The notes: generated from the sequence alone by a model not told the origin. A DNA stretch of 64,000 nt from Aestuariimicrobium kwangyangense DSM 21549 (GCF_000421525.1 NZ_ATXE01000002.1:124001-188000), one strand, 5' to 3'. Positions 17,222-25,963 are shown, counted from the stretch's first letter. A program made the numbers and translations.

Positions 17222-17870
17222 ACTCGTCTTCTTCACCGGACCCATGGACTGCGGCAAGTCGACCTTGGCACTGCAGATGGACTACACCCAGTCGGCCCAC
17301 GATCGACAAGGTGAGTTGTTCACCTGCCACGACCGGTCGGGCCACGCCGTGATCACCTCACGGATCGGCCTGTCGAGTGCTGCCACCGAGGTGGGCGAGC
17401 AGTTCGACTTCTTCGACCACGTGGTCTCGGGGCTCACCGCAGGTCGCAGGATCGACTACGTGATCTGCGATGAGGCGCAGTTCTACTCGCCTGACCAGAT
17501 CGACCAGTTGGCCAGGGTCTGCGATGAACTCGACATCGATGTGTTGTGCTTCGGCATCCTCGCAGACTTCCGCACCGAACTGTTCCCCGGGTCACGGCGG
17601 TTGGTCGAACTGGCCGACCGGATGGAGACCCTGCAGGTTCGTCCGTTGTGTTGGTGTGGCGCCCGCGCCACGCACAACGCCCGCACCCTGGACGGGGTGA
17701 TGGTCACGGAGGGGTCGCAGGTGGTGGTCGGTGACACCGCTGGCACGCAACCCGCACACGTGGTGCAGTACGAGGTGCTGTGTCGCAAGCACCACCGTCT
17801 GAAGATGTCGAAACACGTCGCCATGGCCACCCTCAGTCCCGACGTGCTGCCCTTCGAGGAGGACGTATGA
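17214..17870 (+). CDS. tdk: Thymidine kinase
   Basis: 218 aa, type II thymidine kinase, which phosphorylates thymidine to dTMP in pyrimidine salvage. P-loop GPMDCGKST (about 9-17), Walker B CDEAQF and the zinc-binding cysteines in CWCG and CRKHH are present. The start GTG lies inside the last codons of the phosphodiesterase gene. The stop overlaps the sulfurtransferase start. Confidence 0.92.
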   Translation: MAELVFFTGPMDCGKSTLALQMDYTQSAHDRQGELFTCHDRSGHAVITSRIGLSSAATEVGEQFDFFDHVVSGLTAGRRIDYVICDEAQFYSPDQIDQLARVCDELDIDVLCFGILADFRTELFPGSRRLVELADRMETLQVRPLCWCGARATHNARTLDGVMVTEGSQVVVGDTAGTQPAHVVQYEVLCRKHHRLKMSKHVAMATLSPDVLPFEEDV

Positions 17871-18718
17871 GCCCACTGATCCGTGCCGAGCACCTGCGAG
17901 CGCTGCTCGCCGACGACCCGAGCGACACCGATCTGGTGCTGCTCGATGTGCGGTGGTACCTACCCGACCCCACGCGGGGCCGCTCCGAGTACCAGCAGTC
18001 ACACCTGCCGGGAGCAGTGTTCGTCGACCTGGAGAGCGACCTCACCGGTGACCTCCGACCCGACCGACGTGGGGGTCGCCACCCTCTGCCCGACACCGTC
18101 GGCCTGCAGCAGGCCATGCGCCGTGCCGGGGTCAACGAGGACAGTCAGGTCGTGGTCTACGACCAGGGCTCGTCACTGGCGGCCGCGCGCCTGTGGTGGC
18201 TGCTGCGCGATGCCGGCCAGGCGGACGTGCGGGTGCTCGACGGCGGGCTGCGCGCCTGGATCGCAGCGGGTGGCGAGGTGACGGATCGTGTGCCCCAGCC
18301 ACACCTCGGCGACGTGGTCCTGCGCAGTGGCCAGCTGCCCCAACTCGATGCCGAAGGCGTGACCGCCGCCATCGCAGCCGGACGATCCGTGGTCGACGTC
18401 AGGGCCGCTGATCGCTACCGGGGCGAGAACGAGGCCATCGACCCGGTGGCGGGACACATCCCGGGATCGGTCTCGAAACCAGTGACCGAGGTTGCCACCG
18501 CCGACGGTTTCGCGTCCCCCGACCAGATCCGAGCCTACTTCGCCGGGCTGGGCCCCGGTGACGCGTTCAGCTGCGGATCGGGCGTCACCGCCAGCCTGGC
18601 GCTGCTGGCCGCGGAGTCCGCCGGGCTGACCGGGCTGTCGATCTATCCCGGTTCCTGGTCGGACTGGATCTCCGATCCCACACGGCCGGTTGCGACGGGT
18701 CCGAACCCGGACGCCTGA
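17867..18718 (+). CDS. Sulfurtransferase (thiosulfate/3-mercaptopyruvate type)
   Basis: 283 aa with two rhodanese domains. The active-site loop CGSGVT with Cys236 in the C-terminal domain is the type seen in 3-mercaptopyruvate sulfurtransferases rather than the CRKG(V/T) of classical rhodaneses. The N-terminal domain has LLDVRWYL and HLPGAVFVDLE. It is the last gene of the operon starting at 15438. A link to nucleotide salvage is not obvious. Confidence 0.88.
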   Translation: MSPLIRAEHLRALLADDPSDTDLVLLDVRWYLPDPTRGRSEYQQSHLPGAVFVDLESDLTGDLRPDRRGGRHPLPDTVGLQQAMRRAGVNEDSQVVVYDQGSSLAAARLWWLLRDAGQADVRVLDGGLRAWIAAGGEVTDRVPQPHLGDVVLRSGQLPQLDAEGVTAAIAAGRSVVDVRAADRYRGENEAIDPVAGHIPGSVSKPVTEVATADGFASPDQIRAYFAGLGPGDAFSCGSGVTASLALLAAESAGLTGLSIYPGSWSDWISDPTRPVATGPNPDA

Positions 18719-18730
18719 TCGGCGCCCGTG

Positions 18731-18750
18731 CTGACCGGTCGGCCGGTCAG
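18731..18750. terminator. Short hairpin between sulfurtransferase and sepH
   Basis: Perfect 8-bp inverted repeat CTGACCGG with loop TCGG. The right arm runs into the sepH stop codon, so this short element serves both convergent genes. Confidence 0.55.
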
Positions 18751-20033
18751 GAGTCCTTGGGCCCGCCGAACATGATCTCGTCCCAACTCGGGACCTGCGC
18801 CCGGCCCGACTTCCTGCGCGGGGTGCGCTTGCGGGGTGCTGGCTGGGTCGGCTCCTTCGACTCGGCCGGGATGGACTCCGCTTCGGTCTCTGCCGCTTCG
18901 GTCCCGTCCGGCTCGGTTTCGGCGGGGCCCTGTGGGGACTCCGTCTCGGCTTGGGAGCCGTGGATCAGGTGCGGGGCGATCAGTGGATCCTGCTCGAGGC
19001 CCTCCGGCTGCCCGGGGGGAAGACTCGGGCCGGTCCCCGGTGACTGGTCTCCCCGATGGGACTGGGTTGACTGGTGCGACTGGGTTGACTGGTGCGACTG
19101 GGCTTCGTGCTCGACCTCCGCCTCCTCGACCTCCTCGGCGCGGGCCTCGTCCACGTCGGACGAGGTCGGGGGCTGGTCGCCCTCGAGCAGTTCGTCGACC
19201 ACCGGCTGGGTGAGACCGGCGTAGATGTTCACCGAGTCCTCGTTGAACGACGAGAGCATCTCGTAGAGGACGTCGAGTTCGGACTGCTGCGGGACGATGT
19301 CGTAGACACCGTCGACCTCCTGCAGGTCGGCCTCGGCGTAGTCATCGGGCTCGGGGTTCGACACTGCCGGCTCGACCTGTGTACCGGAGGTCGGGGCCGC
19401 GGGGGTCGGGGCAGGGTTGGCAGTCCGACCACCCGGTTGCACGGCACGCACCAGGGCAAGTTCGTCGTTCAGGTCGACCGTGGGCTCCTGGTCGGGGTCA
19501 CCGTGTCGCCCGGTGTGCCGCCCCGGCTGGGGCCCGTGCAGGGGCGAGACGTCCCCGATCAGCCAACGGGCCTCGTCGTTGCGGGCGACGCTGAACCGGG
19601 CCCGCTGGTCGAATCGGAAGCGGCCCTCGTGCTCGGCGCTGCCGGAGTGGTAACGGGCCACCAGCGTCCAACTACGGTCGGGCTCCCGCCAGGCGTCCCA
19701 GCTGACGTCATCGATGTCGATGCCCCGATGCTGCAGCCTCTCGGTGACCACCGAGCGCAGGGAGCGGGTGGTCGACGACTCGCCCGTTCTGCGGGCAGGA
19801 GCGGCCTGGGCAGCCCCTGCGACGTGCTCCCGCTCGGCCAACACCGGAGCCGCGAAGACCTCGACCCTCTCCATCGGAACGCCGGCTGCCTGGGCGACCT
19901 GCTCGAGGCTCTCGCCCGCCCGGATGCGTGCCTGGATGTCGCGGGGACTGAGCGCGCTCTCCATGGGGATCTCCAATGCGTCCTGGTTACGGGCGGGAAT
20001 GTGACAAGGGTGTCCTGGCTCGTTCGCAGACAT
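18747..20033 (-). CDS. sepH: Septation protein SepH (DUF3071)
   Basis: 428 aa. SepH binds FtsZ and promotes septation in actinobacteria. The conserved block SALSPRDIQARIRAGESLEQVA, the WDAWREPDRSW segment and the terminal WDEIMFG (WEDVLLG in M. tuberculosis Rv0883c) identify it. The N-terminus is odd: in the homologues I know roughly 45 residues of beta-rich sequence come before the IQARIRAG helix-turn-helix, but here the ATG with GAGGAC upstream leaves about 34, mostly unrelated. The middle is long, acidic and disordered and contains Ser-His-Gln-Ser-Thr-Gln repeats. Confidence 0.88.
   Translation of the reverse strand: MSANEPGHPCHIPARNQDALEIPMESALSPRDIQARIRAGESLEQVAQAAGVPMERVEVFAAPVLAEREHVAGAAQAAPARRTGESSTTRSLRSVVTERLQHRGIDIDDVSWDAWREPDRSWTLVARYHSGSAEHEGRFRFDQRARFSVARNDEARWLIGDVSPLHGPQPGRHTGRHGDPDQEPTVDLNDELALVRAVQPGGRTANPAPTPAAPTSGTQVEPAVSNPEPDDYAEADLQEVDGVYDIVPQQSELDVLYEMLSSFNEDSVNIYAGLTQPVVDELLEGDQPPTSSDVDEARAEEVEEAEVEHEAQSHQSTQSHQSTQSHRGDQSPGTGPSLPPGQPEGLEQDPLIAPHLIHGSQAETESPQGPAETEPDGTEAAETEAESIPAESKEPTQPAPRKRTPRRKSGRAQVPSWDEIMFGGPKDS
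19060..19102. repeat. 18-bp tandem repeat inside sepH
   Basis: The unit GACTGGGTTGACTGGTGC occurs 2.4 times without mismatch and encodes the SHQSTQ repeats of the SepH linker. It is a likely site of length variation between strains. Confidence 0.8.
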
Positions 20034-20216
20034 GATCGTCCTCACCATTCTTCCGCCCGACACTACCGCGAGGCCACTGCGCCGCGCCTCGTGCCGCTGA
20101 ACCAGCACTTGATGCTTGGCGCCCTCGCTCCCGGCGACCCCGGCCGCAGGAATCCAGGGGCGCCCGGTCCACCTCCGCCGATGACCGAGTTGGCGCGTTG
20201 TGCGACGATGCTGCGC

Positions 20217-21272
20217 ATGGACACCGCACCTGCGAACGAGCCCGATCGCCCCATCGACGGGGTACTGCTGGTGAGCTTCGGGGGACCCGAGCAGCCTGAT
20301 GACGTCGTGCCCTTCCTGAGGAGCGTGACCCGGGGTGCCAACATCCCCGAGGAGCGGCTCCGCCAGGTGGGTGAGCACTACTTCCTGTTCGGCGGCCGCA
20401 GCCCGATCAACGACCAGAACCGTGAGCTGTTGTCAGCCATCGAGACGGAGTTCGCGGCCCGCGGACACCACTGGCCCCTGCTGTGGGGCAACCGCCACTG
20501 GCACCCTCTGCTGCCCGACACCCTTCGCGCGGCCAAGCAGGAGGGACGACGCCGACTGGTCGTCCTCACCACGGCTGCCTACCCCAGCTACTCGGGGTGC
20601 CGCAGCTACCGCGAGGCGCTGGCCGAGGCGGCCGCCGACCTCGACGACGGCGAGGGTGAGGGCTTCGAGTTCCTGCGGGTCGGCAACTACGCGCTGGACG
20701 AGGGCTTCGTCCAGGCCAACGCCAACGCGGTGGCCGCGGCCCTGGCGAGCGTCGAGCCGGGTGCCAGGGTCGTCTTCGTCACCCACTCCATCCCCACCGC
20801 CATGGACGATGCCTCCGGGCCGGCGGGTCAGCCCGGCACCTACGTGGCCTGGCACCAGCGGGTCGCCGAGCGGGTCTGCGCCCTGCTGGGGGTCGAGGAC
20901 TTCGACCTGGCCTTCTGCTCGCGCTCGGGCCCGCCGAGCCAGCCGTGGCTCGAACCCGATGTGAACGACCACCTCGAGGCGCTGGCGGAACGAGGAGTGC
21001 GCTCCGTGGTGCTGGCTCCCATCGGATTCACCTCCGACCACATGGAGGTGATCTACGACCTCGACAGCGAGGCCCGACAGACCTGCGACAGGCTCGGCCT
21101 GAGCATGGCTCGCTCGGCGACCGCCGGAGTCGACCCCGCGTTCGTCCGCACTCTGGTCGACCGGATCGAAGCGGCGGCGGCGCGCCGGGACCCCACCGAG
21201 ACGCCCCCGGGCTGCGGTGGGCTGGGGTGCTGCAGCAACCTCCGGGAGCCCGATCGCGAGGCCGTGCACTGA
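20217..21272 (+). CDS. hemH: Ferrochelatase (coproporphyrin type expected)
   Basis: 351 aa. It inserts Fe(II) into a porphyrin. His190 in FVTHSIPTAM and Glu in FTSDHMEVIYDLD are the catalytic residues. Cys128 in YSGCRSY and the C-terminal GCGGLGCC cysteines match the [2Fe-2S]-binding pattern of actinobacterial enzymes. Because hemQ is also encoded, the substrate is expected to be coproporphyrin III (CpfC). ATG 20217 is chosen; GACGAT seven bases upstream may be a -10. The gene is divergent from sepH, 183 bases away. Confidence 0.92.
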   Translation: MDTAPANEPDRPIDGVLLVSFGGPEQPDDVVPFLRSVTRGANIPEERLRQVGEHYFLFGGRSPINDQNRELLSAIETEFAARGHHWPLLWGNRHWHPLLPDTLRAAKQEGRRRLVVLTTAAYPSYSGCRSYREALAEAAADLDDGEGEGFEFLRVGNYALDEGFVQANANAVAAALASVEPGARVVFVTHSIPTAMDDASGPAGQPGTYVAWHQRVAERVCALLGVEDFDLAFCSRSGPPSQPWLEPDVNDHLEALAERGVRSVVLAPIGFTSDHMEVIYDLDSEARQTCDRLGLSMARSATAGVDPAFVRTLVDRIEAAAARRDPTETPPGCGGLGCCSNLREPDREAVH

Positions 21273-21425
21273 CGCAGGGGTTGAGCGAAGGCACCGCTCA
21301 GCCCTCGGCGGACGGCCGATGGGAACAACCCCGGTCGCGGCCGCCTTGACAGCTGTGATAGGAATGCCGCGACACCCCGCCCGGAGCGGGGCCGCAGGCA
21401 TGGACGTGACCGGGAGAGGACACCG

Positions 21426-21722
21426 ATGGCGACTGACTACGACGCCCCACGCAAGACCGACGAGGAAATGAATGAGGACTCCCTCGAGGAGCTCAAGACT
21501 CGCCGCAACGACAAGAACTCAGGCAAGGTCGACGAGGACGAGGTCGAGGCTGCCGAAGCCTTCGAACTCCCCGGGGCCGACCTCTCGCACGAGGAACTCA
21601 CGGTTCGCGTGCTGCCCCGGCAGGCCAACGAGTTCACCTGCGTGAGCTGTTACCTGGTCAAGCAGCGCAGCCAACTGGCCGAGGAGACCAAGAAGGGTCC
21701 GATCTGCGTCGACTGCGTCTGA
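21426..21722 (+). CDS. DUF4193 family protein
   Basis: 98-aa acidic protein with a C-terminal Cys4 pattern (CVSC near residue 76 and CVDC at the end) that probably binds zinc. It is homologous to Rv2699c and restricted to actinobacteria; function unknown. A GAGAGGA precedes the ATG. A perfect TTGACA lies at 21346-21351, but no -10 sits at standard spacing from it. Confidence 0.87.
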   Translation: MATDYDAPRKTDEEMNEDSLEELKTRRNDKNSGKVDEDEVEAAEAFELPGADLSHEELTVRVLPRQANEFTCVSCYLVKQRSQLAEETKKGPICVDCV

Positions 21723-21760
21723 GCGCGACCCGCGCCCCGAGCGATTCCGGGGACGAACGT

Positions 21761-21793
21761 GAGGGGCCCGACACCTTCGGTGTCGGGCCCCTC
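21761..21793. terminator. UUCG-capped hairpin terminator
   Basis: 15-bp perfect inverted repeat (GAGGGGCCCGACACC) closed by a C(UUCG)G tetraloop, one of the most stable RNA loops. It sits between convergent DUF4193 and DUF4235 and likely ends both transcripts. Confidence 0.8.
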
Positions 21794-21800
21794 GTCGTCC

Positions 21801-22088
21801 TCAGATCTTGATCTGCAACGGGTGGGAGCGGCGAAGACCGCCGCGCTTGACGGTCATCCGCGCCGTGGCCCGCTGCACCGCGAGTTGGCTGACCCCGTAA
21901 CCGACTGCGCTGGCCAGCACCCAGGTGAACGCGGCGGCGCCCGAGACCTCGGGGTCACCCGGCTCCGGTGGCTTCTCGCCCGTCACGAACTCCCAGCCGG
22001 CGGCGAGCAGCTTCTGGGTGGCCACGGTCGACACCGAAGCGAGGACGGCCGCGTAGACCTTGAGCAGAACCTTGTCGGTGAGTTTCAT
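21801..22088 (-). CDS. DUF4235 membrane-associated protein
   Basis: 95 aa with two hydrophobic segments (about residues 8-30 and 52-70), joined by a polar stretch (TGEKPPEPGD), and a basic C-terminus. It fits the actinobacterial DUF4235 family; function unknown. ATG 22088 has AGGATGG at suitable spacing. It is divergent from DUF3093. Confidence 0.82.
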   Translation of the reverse strand: MKLTDKVLLKVYAAVLASVSTVATQKLLAAGWEFVTGEKPPEPGDPEVSGAAAFTWVLASAVGYGVSQLAVQRATARMTVKRGGLRRSHPLQIKI

Positions 22089-22138
22089 GGGCACCATCCT
22101 AGGGGCGAGGGTCTGGTGCGAGCGCTGATCGCGGCGAC

Positions 22139-22144
22139 TAGCGT
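22139..22144 (+). promoter_or_regulatory. -10 element for the DUF3093-dut operon
   Basis: TAGCGT ends seven bases before the GTG at 22152, predicting a leaderless transcript. Confidence 0.45.
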
Positions 22145-22151
22145 GGGGGCC

Positions 22152-22652
22152 GTGATCCAACCCACCACCCCGTCGAAGGGGCACCCGCCCGTCACCTACC
22201 GGGAGAGACAATGGGTCCCGCTGTCCTGGTCCGCCGGACTGCTCCTGCTGGCGTGCTCACTCGTGGTGGCCGTCTGGGCCTTCCTGGGCACCACCTGGGG
22301 ACTCGGCTGCCTGGTCGTGGTGATGGTGCTCACCGTGGGCGGACTGTACGCCTGGGGTCGGACGGTGATCCGGGTGGACGGGGGCCGCCTGCAGGTGGGC
22401 GGTGCCTGGGTCGACACGACCTGGCTCGGCACGGCCTCCGCGCTGACAGCCACCCAGACGAAGTCAGCTCTCCGGTCGGGGCGTCCCGACGAGTGGCTGC
22501 ACCTTCGTCCCTGGCTGTCGCGATCGGTGCGGATCCAGTTGCACGACCCGGCCGACCGGCACCGCACCTGGCTGGTGGCCAGCCGTCGACCCGACGAACT
22601 GGCCCGGGCGGTCAACGAGCAGGGTCCGACGGGTGGTGGCAGCGATGACTGA
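22152..22652 (+). CDS. DUF3093 membrane protein
   Basis: 166 aa with two closely spaced hydrophobic helices near residues 27-65 followed by a soluble, Arg/Trp-rich domain ([15 protein letters not shown]). Homologues, such as Rv2698, lie beside dut in many actinobacteria. Function unknown. The stop overlaps dut by eight bases. Confidence 0.85.
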   Translation: MIQPTTPSKGHPPVTYRERQWVPLSWSAGLLLLACSLVVAVWAFLGTTWGLGCLVVVMVLTVGGLYAWGRTVIRVDGGRLQVGGAWVDTTWLGTASALTATQTKSALRSGRPDEWLHLRPWLSRSVRIQLHDPADRHRTWLVASRRPDELARAVNEQGPTGGGSDD

Positions 22653-23103
22653 GGTCGAGCGCCCGGTGGTTCTCATCCAGAAGCTGGACCCGGAGTTGCC
22701 GACCCCGGGCTACGCACGGCCCGGGGATGCCGGGATGGACCTGGTCACGGCTGTGGATGTCACGATTGCGCCCGGGGAACGCGTGCTGGTGCCCACGGGT
22801 GTTGCTCTGGCCATCCCCGAGGGGTGGGTCGGTCTGATCCACCCCCGGTCGGGTCTCGCTGCTCGTCAGGGCCTGACCATGGTCAACACACCCGGGACCA
22901 TCGATGCCGGCTACCGCGGCGAGGTGCAGCTGTGCCTGCTGAACACCGACCCCCACCGAGCCATCGAGTTGGCGCGGGGCGACCGGGCCGGGCAGATCGT
23001 CTTCCAGAGGGTCGGGCTGGCCGACCTCGTGGAGGTCGACGTGCTGCCCCCCAGCGACCGGGGGAGCGGCGGGTTCGGCTCGACGGGCGGATTCACCGGC
23101 TGA
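22645..23103 (+). CDS. dut: dUTP diphosphatase
   Basis: 152 aa, trimeric dUTPase that converts dUTP to dUMP and PPi. All five motifs are visible: [35 protein letters not shown] and the C-terminal [12 protein letters not shown] 22645 starts the family-typical protein; an upstream GTG at 22633 would add four residues. It overlaps DUF3093. Confidence 0.95.
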   Translation: MTEVERPVVLIQKLDPELPTPGYARPGDAGMDLVTAVDVTIAPGERVLVPTGVALAIPEGWVGLIHPRSGLAARQGLTMVNTPGTIDAGYRGEVQLCLLNTDPHRAIELARGDRAGQIVFQRVGLADLVEVDVLPPSDRGSGGFGSTGGFTG

Positions 23104-23124
23104 CCCAAGCCGTGCGGGGGTGTC

Positions 23125-23160
23125 TAGACTTGTGCTGTGTGCCCGCACGCTCGTGCGGGC
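23125..23160 (+). promoter_or_regulatory. -10 element and leader hairpin before the DUF3710 gene
   Basis: TAGACT at 23125-23130 fits a -10. Just after the predicted transcription start, a perfect 8-bp hairpin (GCCCGCAC, loop GCTC) occupies 23141-23160, leaving 28 bases to the ATG. The hairpin may be the dut terminator or a leader structure. Confidence 0.45.
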
Positions 23161-23188
23161 TGACCACGTGCCGATGGAAGGATGCGCG

Positions 23189-24040
23189 ATGATCTTCGGA
23201 CGCAAGAAGAAGGTTGACGAGGGCGCCGATGAGGTGCAGCACGGGGTCGACCCGCAGGCGCATGCCGATGAGCTCCTGGACGACGAGGGTGACCGCGTCC
23301 GCCTCGACGACCCCGACACCCCCGATGACGATGAGCTCGACGATGACGATGACCTCGACGACGATGACCTCGACGACGATGACGACCTCGAGGAAGACGA
23401 CGACGAGGATGACGACCTCGAAGAAGACGACGATGATGACGACCGGGGGCGGCCGGTCGATTCGTCCCTGCGGGCCGACGGCCCCTTCGACATCGAGGAG
23501 GTCGACCTGGACGCCGACGAGGTCGACCGGCTCGACTTCGGCACCCTGATCATCACCCCGTTCGAGGACATGCAGATGCAACTGCAGGCCGACCAGACCA
23601 CCAATGAGGTGCAGAGCGCGCTCATCATGGCGGGCCAGTCCGCTCTGGAGCTGGCCCTGTTCGCGGCCCCTCTGACGACCTCGATGGTCGACGAGGTGGT
23701 GGCGGAGGTGGTCAACGCCACCCCCCAGCAAGGGGGCGAGACACAGGTGCAGGAGGGCCCCTACGGGCCGGACGTGCGTCGCACGGTGCCCGTGCAGAAC
23801 GAGCAGGGTGAGCAACTCATGCATGTGTCCCGCACTTGGTACGCCCAGGGCCCACGGTGGCTGCTGCGCGGAACGCTGATGGGCCAGGCGGCCCTGGCCG
23901 ACGACTTCTCCAGCCCCGACGCCGAATTGCTCCTCGAGGTCTTCCGCAACACGGTGGTACGCCGGGGCACCGACCCCAAGGTGCCCGGTGACCTCATTCC
24001 CATGTCACTGCCCGAGTCCATGGTTCCCGTGGAGGGCTGA
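23189..24040 (+). CDS. DUF3710 family protein with a poly-acidic tract
   Basis: 283 aa, homologue of Rv2696c, function unknown. After a basic N-terminus (MIFGRKKK), residues 46-85 are almost entirely Asp and Glu. The conserved domain follows from about residue 95 (DGPFDIEEVDLD..., FGTLIITPFEDMQMQLQ). GAAGGA lies upstream of the ATG. The acidic tract is unusually pure and is encoded by GATGAC/CTCGAC-rich repeats, so it may vary in length. It is followed after five bases by the OB-fold gene. Confidence 0.85.
   Translation: MIFGRKKKVDEGADEVQHGVDPQAHADELLDDEGDRVRLDDPDTPDDDELDDDDDLDDDDLDDDDDLEEDDDEDDDLEEDDDDDDRGRPVDSSLRADGPFDIEEVDLDADEVDRLDFGTLIITPFEDMQMQLQADQTTNEVQSALIMAGQSALELALFAAPLTTSMVDEVVAEVVNATPQQGGETQVQEGPYGPDVRRTVPVQNEQGEQLMHVSRTWYAQGPRWLLRGTLMGQAALADDFSSPDAELLLEVFRNTVVRRGTDPKVPGDLIPMSLPESMVPVEG
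23324..23443 (+). repeat. Low-complexity Asp/Glu-coding tract
   Basis: Imperfect repetition of GATGAC, GACGAT and CTCGAC/CTCGAGGAAGAC codon blocks encodes about 40 residues, of which only five leucines are not acidic. It is protein-coding low complexity and not a CRISPR or regulatory array. Confidence 0.8.
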
Positions 24041-24045
24041 CGGCG

Positions 24046-24414
24046 ATGGGCGAGCGACGCGGAGGGTTCCGGCAGGCCATGCGGCGTCTGTTCCAGTCGG
24101 ACGCCGAGGCCGCCGACCAGGTGCTGGCACAGGAGGCGAAGAGGTCGGGTTGCACGCAGGTCACCGACTGCCACGTGCGCGACCGGGTCAACCTGCAGGG
24201 CATGGTCAACTGCCTGACCATCGAACCTCGCGGTGACCGGCGCTGGCTCGAGGCCGAACTGACCGACGGCACCGGCAAGGTCACCCTCGTCTGGATGGGA
24301 CGTGACCACATCCCCGGCATCGAGAGCGGGCGCCGTCTGCGAGTGCAGGGACGGCTCGCCAACGACCACGGACGCAAGGTCATCTTCAACCCCGAGTACC
24401 GGATCGTCGGCTGA
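24046..24414 (+). CDS. OB-fold nucleic-acid-binding domain protein
   Basis: 122 aa. The C-terminal two-thirds form a predicted tRNA_anti-like OB fold (VNLQGMVNCLTIEP ... VTLVWMGR ... LRVQGRLAN ... FNPEYRIV), preceded by a short basic helical segment. It follows DUF3710 by five bases. Its position between DUF3710 and the TrkA genes is conserved in actinobacteria. The ligand is unknown. Confidence 0.84.
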   Translation: MGERRGGFRQAMRRLFQSDAEAADQVLAQEAKRSGCTQVTDCHVRDRVNLQGMVNCLTIEPRGDRRWLEAELTDGTGKVTLVWMGRDHIPGIESGRRLRVQGRLANDHGRKVIFNPEYRIVG

Positions 24415-24423
24415 CACGAGGGC

Positions 24424-25116
24424 TCAGCCCAAGGCCCGCTTGTCGCCCTCGACCTTCTCGCGGGGGGCCAGCACGTCGCGCAGGGTGGTCTCGAACTCCG
24501 GCGACACCACGAAGAGCAACTCGTCCCCGCCCTCCAGGGCACCGTCACGTTCGGGAGCGGTCGCGATCCCGTCGCGGATGAGTGCGACCAGCACGGCGTC
24601 CCCGGGCAACACGATGTCGCGCAGTTGGGTGCCGACCACCGGTGACGACGAGGGAAGGGTCAGTTCGACCAGGTTGGCCGATCCCTGCTTGAAGGTCAGC
24701 AGCCGCACCAGGTCGCCGACACTGACGGCCTCCTCGACCAGTGCCGACATCAACCGCGGGGTGGAGACGGCAACGTCCACCCCCCACACCTCGTCGAACA
24801 TCCACTCATTGCCCGGGTGGTTGACGCGAGCGACCGTGCGCGGGACGGCGAACTCCGTCTTGGCGAGCAGCGAGTGCACCAGGTTGGCCTTGTCGTCGCC
24901 GGTGGCTGCGATCGAGACGTCGCAACTGTCGAGCCTGGCCTCCTCGAGGGTGTCGAGCTCGCACGCATCGGCCAGCAGCCACTCCGCGTCCGGCACCGAC
25001 TCGGTCTTGATGGCCCTGGGGTCACGGTCGATCAGCAGCACGGAGTGGCCGTTGGCCAGCAGTTCGCGGGCGATCGATCGCCCGACGTTGCCGGCTCCGA
25101 CGATGGCGACACGCAT
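24424..25116 (-). CDS. ceoC: RCK/TrkA potassium-transport regulatory protein (CeoC type)
   Basis: 230 aa. The N-terminal Rossmann NAD-binding fold begins GAGNVGRSIAREL with an acidic Asp-Arg-Asp at the end of strand 2; a TrkA-C domain follows from about residue 140. Such RCK proteins gate potassium transporters in response to nucleotides. It lies 45 bases downstream of a second RCK gene, as with M. tuberculosis ceoB/ceoC. No TrkG/TrkH-type pore gene lies nearby; the adjacent permease is KimA-like. Confidence 0.88.
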   Translation of the reverse strand: MRVAIVGAGNVGRSIARELLANGHSVLLIDRDPRAIKTESVPDAEWLLADACELDTLEEARLDSCDVSIAATGDDKANLVHSLLAKTEFAVPRTVARVNHPGNEWMFDEVWGVDVAVSTPRLMSALVEEAVSVGDLVRLLTFKQGSANLVELTLPSSSPVVGTQLRDIVLPGDAVLVALIRDGIATAPERDGALEGGDELLFVVSPEFETTLRDVLAPREKVEGDKRALG

Positions 25117-25161
25117 GTCTGTCCTTCTTCCAGAAACTGGTGGTGGGGTGGTGGTCGACGC

Positions 25162-25824
25162 TCAGTGCTTGACCGGCGGGTTGGCCAGGGCCGATTCGAC
25201 CTCGTCGAGGCGGTCGGAGGCAACGGCGACGTACAACAGGTCGCCATCCTGCAGCACCGTGTCCTCGGCGGGGATCATGCCCTTGCCGAATCGCATGACG
25301 ATGGGCAGCGGGGTGCGCACCGCCTCCTGGATCTGCCACACCCGCTTGCCCACCCAGTCCTCGTGGTGGTGCATCTGCACCAACCGGACGCCACCGGCGG
25401 GATCGCGCCACACGGGCTCCGACCCCTCGGGCAGCAGGGAACGCAGCACCTGGTTCGCGGCCCACCTGACGGTGGCCACCGTGGGGATGCCCAGTCGCTC
25501 GTAGACCTCGGCGCGGCCCTGGTCATAGATACGGGCCACGACGTTGTCGACCCCGAACTCCTCGCGCACCGTGCGGGCGGCCAGGACGTTGGAGTTGTCA
25601 CCCGACGAGACGGCAGCGAACCCGCCGGCGTGTTCGATGCCGGCCTGCCGGAGCACCTCGCGGTCGAAGCCGACCCCCTTGACGGTGTCGCCACGGAAGT
25701 CGGGGCCGAGACGGCGGAAGGCGTCGACGTCGATGTCGATCATCGCCACCGTGTGCCCGCGCTTCTCGAGGCTCTTGGCCAAGGTCGAGCCCACTCGTCC
25801 ACAACCCATGATGACGACGTGCAC
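25162..25824 (-). CDS. ceoB: RCK/TrkA potassium-transport regulatory protein (CeoB type)
   Basis: 220 aa. Rossmann motif GCGRVGSTLAKSL with IDIDVDAF (acidic end of strand 2), then TrkA-C. The GTG at 25824 has AAGGGA seven bases upstream. It is first in a two-gene operon with ceoC and divergent from the KimA-like permease across 153 bases. TAGGCT on the minus strand (25889-25884) may be its -10, giving a leader of about 50 bases. No ydaO-type c-di-AMP riboswitch was recognised in the gap. Confidence 0.88.
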   Translation of the reverse strand: MHVVIMGCGRVGSTLAKSLEKRGHTVAMIDIDVDAFRRLGPDFRGDTVKGVGFDREVLRQAGIEHAGGFAAVSSGDNSNVLAARTVREEFGVDNVVARIYDQGRAEVYERLGIPTVATVRWAANQVLRSLLPEGSEPVWRDPAGGVRLVQMHHHEDWVGKRVWQIQEAVRTPLPIVMRFGKGMIPAEDTVLQDGDLLYVAVASDRLDEVESALANPPVKH

Positions 25825-25963
25825 GCGCTGTCCCTTCGTTCGACTCCGGCGGCGGCCCACTCCTGGTGGGCCGTTCGCGGGTCAGCCTACGCTGAACGGC
25901 ACCCCGTCGCCTGCCGGGCCGTGAGGCCGATCCGGCGAATGCCCGGGCGCGCCCTGCGGGGCG

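Noticed and set aside
21346-21351. Perfect TTGACA as a strong promoter of DUF4193
   Set aside because: No -10-like hexamer lies 16-19 bases downstream; TAGGAA is only 7 bases away. Kept as a note in the gene entry only.
23324-23443. Repeat-like tract considered as a CRISPR or regulatory array
   Set aside because: Units are 6-12 bases, in frame and encode Asp/Glu within a conserved protein; no spacer pattern.
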